Of a stretch of 64,000 nucleotides of DNA, positions 61,040 through 64,000 are shown in pieces. Position 1 is the first letter of the stretch. Each line of letters begins with the position of its first letter. The notes under the pieces are model-generated. The model saw only the letters and a list, made by a program, of their open reading frames with translations, had not been told where the DNA came from and did not search any database. Origin of the DNA: Parablautia intestinalis (lineage in GTDB: Bacteria; Bacillota; Clostridia; Lachnospirales; Lachnospiraceae); the NCBI GenBank assembly GCA_003612395.1, contig RAYQ01000001.1, forward strand, positions 124,001-188,000, given 5' to 3'. The translations under genes and the position numbers were made by a program.

Positions 61040-62564
61040 TGATCCCCAAATCCTTCTGGGATTGGAAAAAATCATATCCAGCCACTTTTCCGGAGATGAA
61101 ATCCTCATCTTTTCCTGTAAAAACGGACTGATGGCCTCCCAGCTTCTTGCCAGTGAGCCAATTAATGCCGTTATTACAGACATTAAAATGCCCCTGTTTT
61201 CAGGAATAGATCTGCTGAAATTTATGAACGAACAGAACCTTGCCTGCTCCTCGATTGTCTTGAGCGGATATGATGACTTTAACCTGGTAAAAAACGCTAT
61301 GCGTTTAGGCGCATCAGACTACCTGCTAAAACCCGTGGACGAAGGCCTGCTCATTAACGCCCTCTACGAGCTCAAAAAGCAATCCGGCCAGCTTCCTTCT
61401 TTTACCAGACAGACCTATTCCCTTACCTCTATCCTTAAGATGCAGCAACTCTTAGAGGGGTTAATAGGCAGTTCGGATATCTCTTTGCCTGATGCAGACG
61501 ACTTTGAGCAGGAGCATCATATTTCCGGACAGACCTCCTGTCTGATGTGCTATGTAGACATAAGGCGTGCTCTGTACAGCAACTACTTAACCATGTTTCA
61601 GTTTCTCACCGACCGGGTGGAATCCTTTTTAAACAGTTCACGGGAAATCCCGCTGCTCAATCCTACTGTTGTATATGGCAGACTTGACACTTACTGGATT
61701 TTTCTCCTTTTTACAGATGAGGCATCCTTTGAACCGGAGAAAATCCTGGAACCTTTTCTGGCCCTATTGACAAAAGATCACTTTAAATACAGCTTTACAA
61801 CTGCCTGGTACCCATATGCGCATATCCGCCAGGCGGACGAGGAGTGCCGGAAAGGTTTCGAAAAATATTATTTTGATTTGCCCTATGCTCCATCAGATGC
61901 CCCCGCTAACTGGCAGACTCTCTCCGAAAGTCTTGATGCGGCTGCAGCAGCCGCCGCTGCCTATGACTATGCATCCACCATTAAAAATTTAGAGCTTTGC
62001 TTTGCTATGTTTAATTTCCTGAGCCCTTCCATCTCAGATGTCAGGAAGGAGATGCACCATTTTGTCTATTCCATTTTAAACAGGAATTCTGCTTTTATAC
62101 CGATTATCAGCACCAGTAAATTTACAGATTATGATCTTTTTGAGCATATTGAAAAATCAGAAAGTCTTTCTGTTTTAAAAAAACACCTGTATTCTTCTGT
62201 CAATTATTTAATCGGAGAATTGATAGAGAGCATGGAGAATAAGGACGATTACGTGATTCAAAAGGCAAAGGAATATATCCACAATAATTATCAGGATAAT
62301 TTGACACTAAACGATGTGGCTACCCACGTATTTCTAAGTGAAAACTACTTTTCAACCCTTTTCAGTCAAAAAACAGGGACCACTTTTCGAAACTATCTGC
62401 GAAGCTTCCGCATCGAAAAGGCAAAGGAACTGCTTACCACTACGAACCTGCGCATCTACGAGGTGGCACAGCAGACAGGCTATAATGAGCATTCCCATTT
62501 TGTAAGGGCATTTAAGGCGATTACCGGACAAAGCCCCGGCGATTACAGACAGATGAAAAAATAA
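60999..62564 (+). CDS. YesN-family response regulator with AraC output domain
   Basis: 521 residues. Receiver domain (KLLLVDDDPQ, phospho-acceptor D61 in ITDIKMP, lysine in LLKPVDEG), a long middle region (~130-415) and a C-terminal AraC helix-turn-helix pair (NLTLNDVATHVFLSENYFSTLF, YEVAQQTGYNEHSHFVRAFK). AAAGGAGG lies well placed before the ATG inside the kinase gene. It probably activates the divergent importer operon starting at 58860. Confidence 0.95.
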   Translation: METATPFKLLLVDDDPQILLGLEKIISSHFSGDEILIFSCKNGLMASQLLASEPINAVITDIKMPLFSGIDLLKFMNEQNLACSSIVLSGYDDFNLVKNAMRLGASDYLLKPVDEGLLINALYELKKQSGQLPSFTRQTYSLTSILKMQQLLEGLIGSSDISLPDADDFEQEHHISGQTSCLMCYVDIRRALYSNYLTMFQFLTDRVESFLNSSREIPLLNPTVVYGRLDTYWIFLLFTDEASFEPEKILEPFLALLTKDHFKYSFTTAWYPYAHIRQADEECRKGFEKYYFDLPYAPSDAPANWQTLSESLDAAAAAAAAYDYASTIKNLELCFAMFNFLSPSISDVRKEMHHFVYSILNRNSAFIPIISTSKFTDYDLFEHIEKSESLSVLKKHLYSSVNYLIGELIESMENKDDYVIQKAKEYIHNNYQDNLTLNDVATHVFLSENYFSTLFSQKTGTTFRNYLRSFRIEKAKELLTTTNLRIYEVAQQTGYNEHSHFVRAFKAITGQSPGDYRQMKK

Positions 62565-62590
62565 CCGGTAAGCAGCGGACAGACGAACAA

Positions 62591-62614
62591 AGAGCCGGCT
62601 CAAAGGCCGGCTCT
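62591..62614. terminator. Hairpin between convergent genes
   Basis: AGAGCCGGC and GCCGGCTCT form a perfect nine-pair stem with a six-base loop; TTTGTT follows on the minus strand. It probably ends both the response regulator and the Asn/Gln-rich gene. Confidence 0.7.
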
Positions 62615-62658
62615 CCCAGGAACATTTCCAATAGTTCTTTCCAGTTCCAATGTTGCAG

Positions 62659-62811
62659 TTAGAACTCGTTGTTCTTTTTGTTGTTGTCCTTGCAGTTAGA
62701 AGAGCTGTTCTTCTGGCTGTTCTGGCTATTCTGGTTGGATTTGTTTTCCTGATTCTGGTTGTTCTGATTCTGACTGTTCTGATTGTTGTTCTGATAATCA
62801 TTCTTAGACAT
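62659..62811 (-). CDS. 50-residue Asn/Gln-rich protein
   Basis: ATG at 62809-62811 with AGGAGG ten bases upstream; begins MSKNDYQNNNQNSQ and ends DNNKKNNEF. More than half of the residues are Asn or Gln, with Ser and Lys and a single Cys. No membrane segment. Such composition suggests a disordered, possibly spore- or matrix-associated peptide; I know no firm family. Its own leader holds a perfect inverted repeat. Confidence 0.75.
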   Translation of the reverse strand: MSKNDYQNNNQNSQNQNNQNQENKSNQNSQNSQKNSSSNCKDNNKKNNEF

Positions 62812-62885
62812 AATTTGTTTCCTCCTGTTTCTTTAGGTTACAAGAGTATTATTTTCTTTTTGATTATCTTTTATACTTTTAACTG

Positions 62886-62903
62886 TTAGTACTTTAGTAC
62901 TAA
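62886..62903. promoter_or_regulatory. Perfect inverted repeat, operator candidate
   Basis: TTAGTACTTTAGTACTAA, eight-base arms, 75 bases before the Asn/Gln-rich gene and over its possible -10 box. It could bind a dimeric regulator. Confidence 0.45.
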
Positions 62904-63111
62904 TTTAAAATCAATTCTGTATATATGTAAAAATAGCCTATAAGAGCTTCTCTGCATTGTCTGTTTTGCACAATTTTATTATCCCAACCGCCCGGACTTT
63001 GGCTCTATTTAACATTGCATAACTCAAAAATATACGCTATAATGTATTCATAAGCAGGGAACCCCTTCAATTCCTGTTTATAACCCTTATATTAATTATT
63101 TATACTCCCCT

Positions 63112-63139
63112 GTAAAGCCTGTCCTGTGACAGGCTTTAC
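63112..63139. terminator. Hairpin downstream of the DUF1700-like gene
   Basis: GTAAAGCCTGTC and GACAGGCTTTAC form a perfect 12-pair stem with a four-base loop, 43 bases past the gene end on the minus strand. No U-tract follows, so termination is uncertain. Confidence 0.45.
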
Positions 63140-63181
63140 GTATGAAAGAGGCTGAAACTGAAAGCCTGACAGCGTTTGTTT

Positions 63182-63535
63182 TCAGCTTAATCTGTCGAAC
63201 CATACCTTTGCCCTGCGTAAAGCTTCGGTTCCCGCCTGTGCACACCTTCTCCCCAGAATTTTTCCATATTTTAAAATATGCAGCCCATACTCTGCCGCCT
63301 TCCCGCCATAGGAGACATTCTGCGCTGTCCGGTCAAAAGCATCCCCAATGCTTTTACCAAGCAGTCTTGGACTTCCCAGGCTGTCTGTCACTTCTTCCTC
63401 CCTTCGGCCTTTTCGCATTTCAATTTCAATATACTCCTGATAATAGGAAATATGGGGCGCTGCTTCCCTGCTCCCCATTCTTCCATTTAAGGTTCTTTGA
63501 AGTTCCGTTAAAAATTCCTGCTTTGTCACCTTCAC
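63182..63535 (-). CDS. DUF1700/HAAS-like protein
   Basis: 117 residues from a GTG at 63533-63535 (KVTKQEFLTELQRTL). The pattern EFLxxLxxxL, SYYQEYIEIEM, EEEVTDSLGSP and the helical follow-on match the N-terminal domain of DUF1700 (HAAS) proteins, which often pair with PadR regulators. The usual C-terminal membrane helices are missing, so this is a short form. It follows the next gene by 42 bases in the same direction. The start codon is uncertain, since GGGAG lies only two bases before the GTG. Confidence 0.65.
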   Translation of the reverse strand: MKVTKQEFLTELQRTLNGRMGSREAAPHISYYQEYIEIEMRKGRREEEVTDSLGSPRLLGKSIGDAFDRTAQNVSYGGKAAEYGLHILKYGKILGRRCAQAGTEALRRAKVWFDRLS

Positions 63536-63577
63536 TCTCCCACTGCATGTATCCTTTACTATTTACTGCTCTAAGGC

Positions 63578-63964
63578 TTAGACCTTATCGGTGCCCTGAC
63601 CATATTCCAGCCTTTTCCGGTATTCCTCCGGATTCTTTGTAAGTTCCCTCATGGTACCAAAGGCAAGCATTGCCATTTTTTCTTTATTACAGGTTCTCGG
63701 ATTTTTTCCGGTGTCCTTAATCAGGTTATAGCGGTTCATCTGCCACACATACAAATCGCACAGAGAATACCCGCACACCTTCATCTCATCCAAAAAGGTG
63801 TGATGCTCTATGTAATATGTAAGTTCTTTATACAGCTGCCTGTCAGAGAGCAGATCTATCCACAGCCCGTCCGTCCATTCCCGGGACAGCTCCGCATAAT
63901 CACATATTCCATAAAAAGCCTGACAAACCTTTACCTTTGTCGCATCATACAAAATTCCCTGCAC
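63578..63964 (-). CDS. Unidentified 128-residue protein
   Basis: GTG start at 63962-63964 with AAAGGAAG about eight bases upstream. Mostly helical, no membrane segment or signal peptide, with cysteines at several sites (VCQAFYGICDY, KVCGYSLCDLYVWQMNRY). I do not recognise the family. It ends 42 bases before the DUF1700-like gene and may be co-transcribed with it. Confidence 0.65.
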   Translation of the reverse strand: MQGILYDATKVKVCQAFYGICDYAELSREWTDGLWIDLLSDRQLYKELTYYIEHHTFLDEMKVCGYSLCDLYVWQMNRYNLIKDTGKNPRTCNKEKMAMLAFGTMRELTKNPEEYRKRLEYGQGTDKV

Positions 63965-64000
63965 AAAAACACTTCCTTTCTCCGGCTTTAAAGCAGCGGT

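Larger units (their letters stand above)
62812..63181. other. Intergenic region upstream of the Asn/Gln-rich gene
   Basis: No gene seen. It holds the inverted repeat at 62886-62903 and the hairpin at 63112-63139. On the minus strand TTGATT, 17 bases, TACTAA is a possible promoter overlapping the inverted repeat. Confidence 0.4.

Noticed and set aside
62650-62889. Plus-strand 79-residue hydrophobic ORF and the overlapping minus-strand Arg/Thr-rich ORF at 62352-62801
   Set aside because: Both are other-frame readings of the Asn/Gln-rich gene and the end of the response regulator; the 50-residue frame has the only good ribosome site.

Overview
The window looks like chromosome of a Gram-positive gut anaerobe of the Lachnospiraceae (Clostridia). 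The reasons are the moderate GC content, strong AGGAGG-type ribosome sites, sugar ABC importers that lack their own ATPase, the glgC-glgD pair, YesM/YesN-type two-component control and an outward Wzm/Wzt polysaccharide exporter. I saw no tRNA, rRNA, CRISPR array, transposase or phage module.

Region 1 (1-13.5 kb, minus strand) is a cell-envelope polysaccharide locus. rfbB stands alone. rfbA, rfbC, an ABC-2 exporter (Wzm/Wzt with a C-terminal glycan-recognition domain), a methyltransferase-kinase fusion resembling O-antigen chain terminators, and two GT2 glycosyltransferases (the last cut by the window edge) follow as one operon. Upstream lies a membrane-anchored GH25 lysozyme with an extraordinarily acidic N-terminal tail. 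Region 2 (13.6-16.4 kb) has a small zinc-ribbon protein, a two-gene EamA/SMR-like transporter and an anchored SGNH-like protein.

Region 3 (16.4-25.2 kb) is the most system-like locus: an ADP-ribosylglycohydrolase-family enzyme with C-terminal jelly-roll-like domains, a sugar ABC importer and a ribokinase, divergent from a LacI regulator fused to a second ribokinase-type domain. Promoters and palindromic operator candidates lie between the two arms. I read it as a riboside import, cleavage and phosphorylation pathway.

Region 4 (25.2-31.6 kb, minus) is a glycan O-acylation and membrane glycosyltransferase cluster (SGNH protein, MBOAT, two membrane proteins, GT39-like). Region 5 (31.7-41.2 kb) has an MgtC-family protein, an orphan lipoprotein beside a hybrid histidine kinase, a GH32 fructosidase, an ATPase-gene remnant, and glgC-glgD with a structured leader.

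Region 6 (41.3-48.4 kb) is a GH39-GH42-ABC importer operon whose solute-binding gene is broken by a G10 tract. Region 7 (48.7-53.3 kb) is housekeeping (YfcE-like phosphodiesterase, RdgB, a degenerate amidase, an rRNA methyltransferase) preceded by several very small ORFs. Region 8 (53.3-64 kb) has an OPA-like MFS carrier with a PhnP-like hydrolase, a third sugar importer divergent from a YesM/YesN two-component system, an Asn/Gln-rich 50-residue protein, a DUF1700-like protein and an unidentified protein.

All three complete importers (SBP plus two permeases) lack an ATPase and have hairpins between the SBP and permease genes. The likely partner is a shared MsmX/MsmK-type ATPase encoded elsewhere. 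Family assignments come from reading motifs by eye; no database search was possible.
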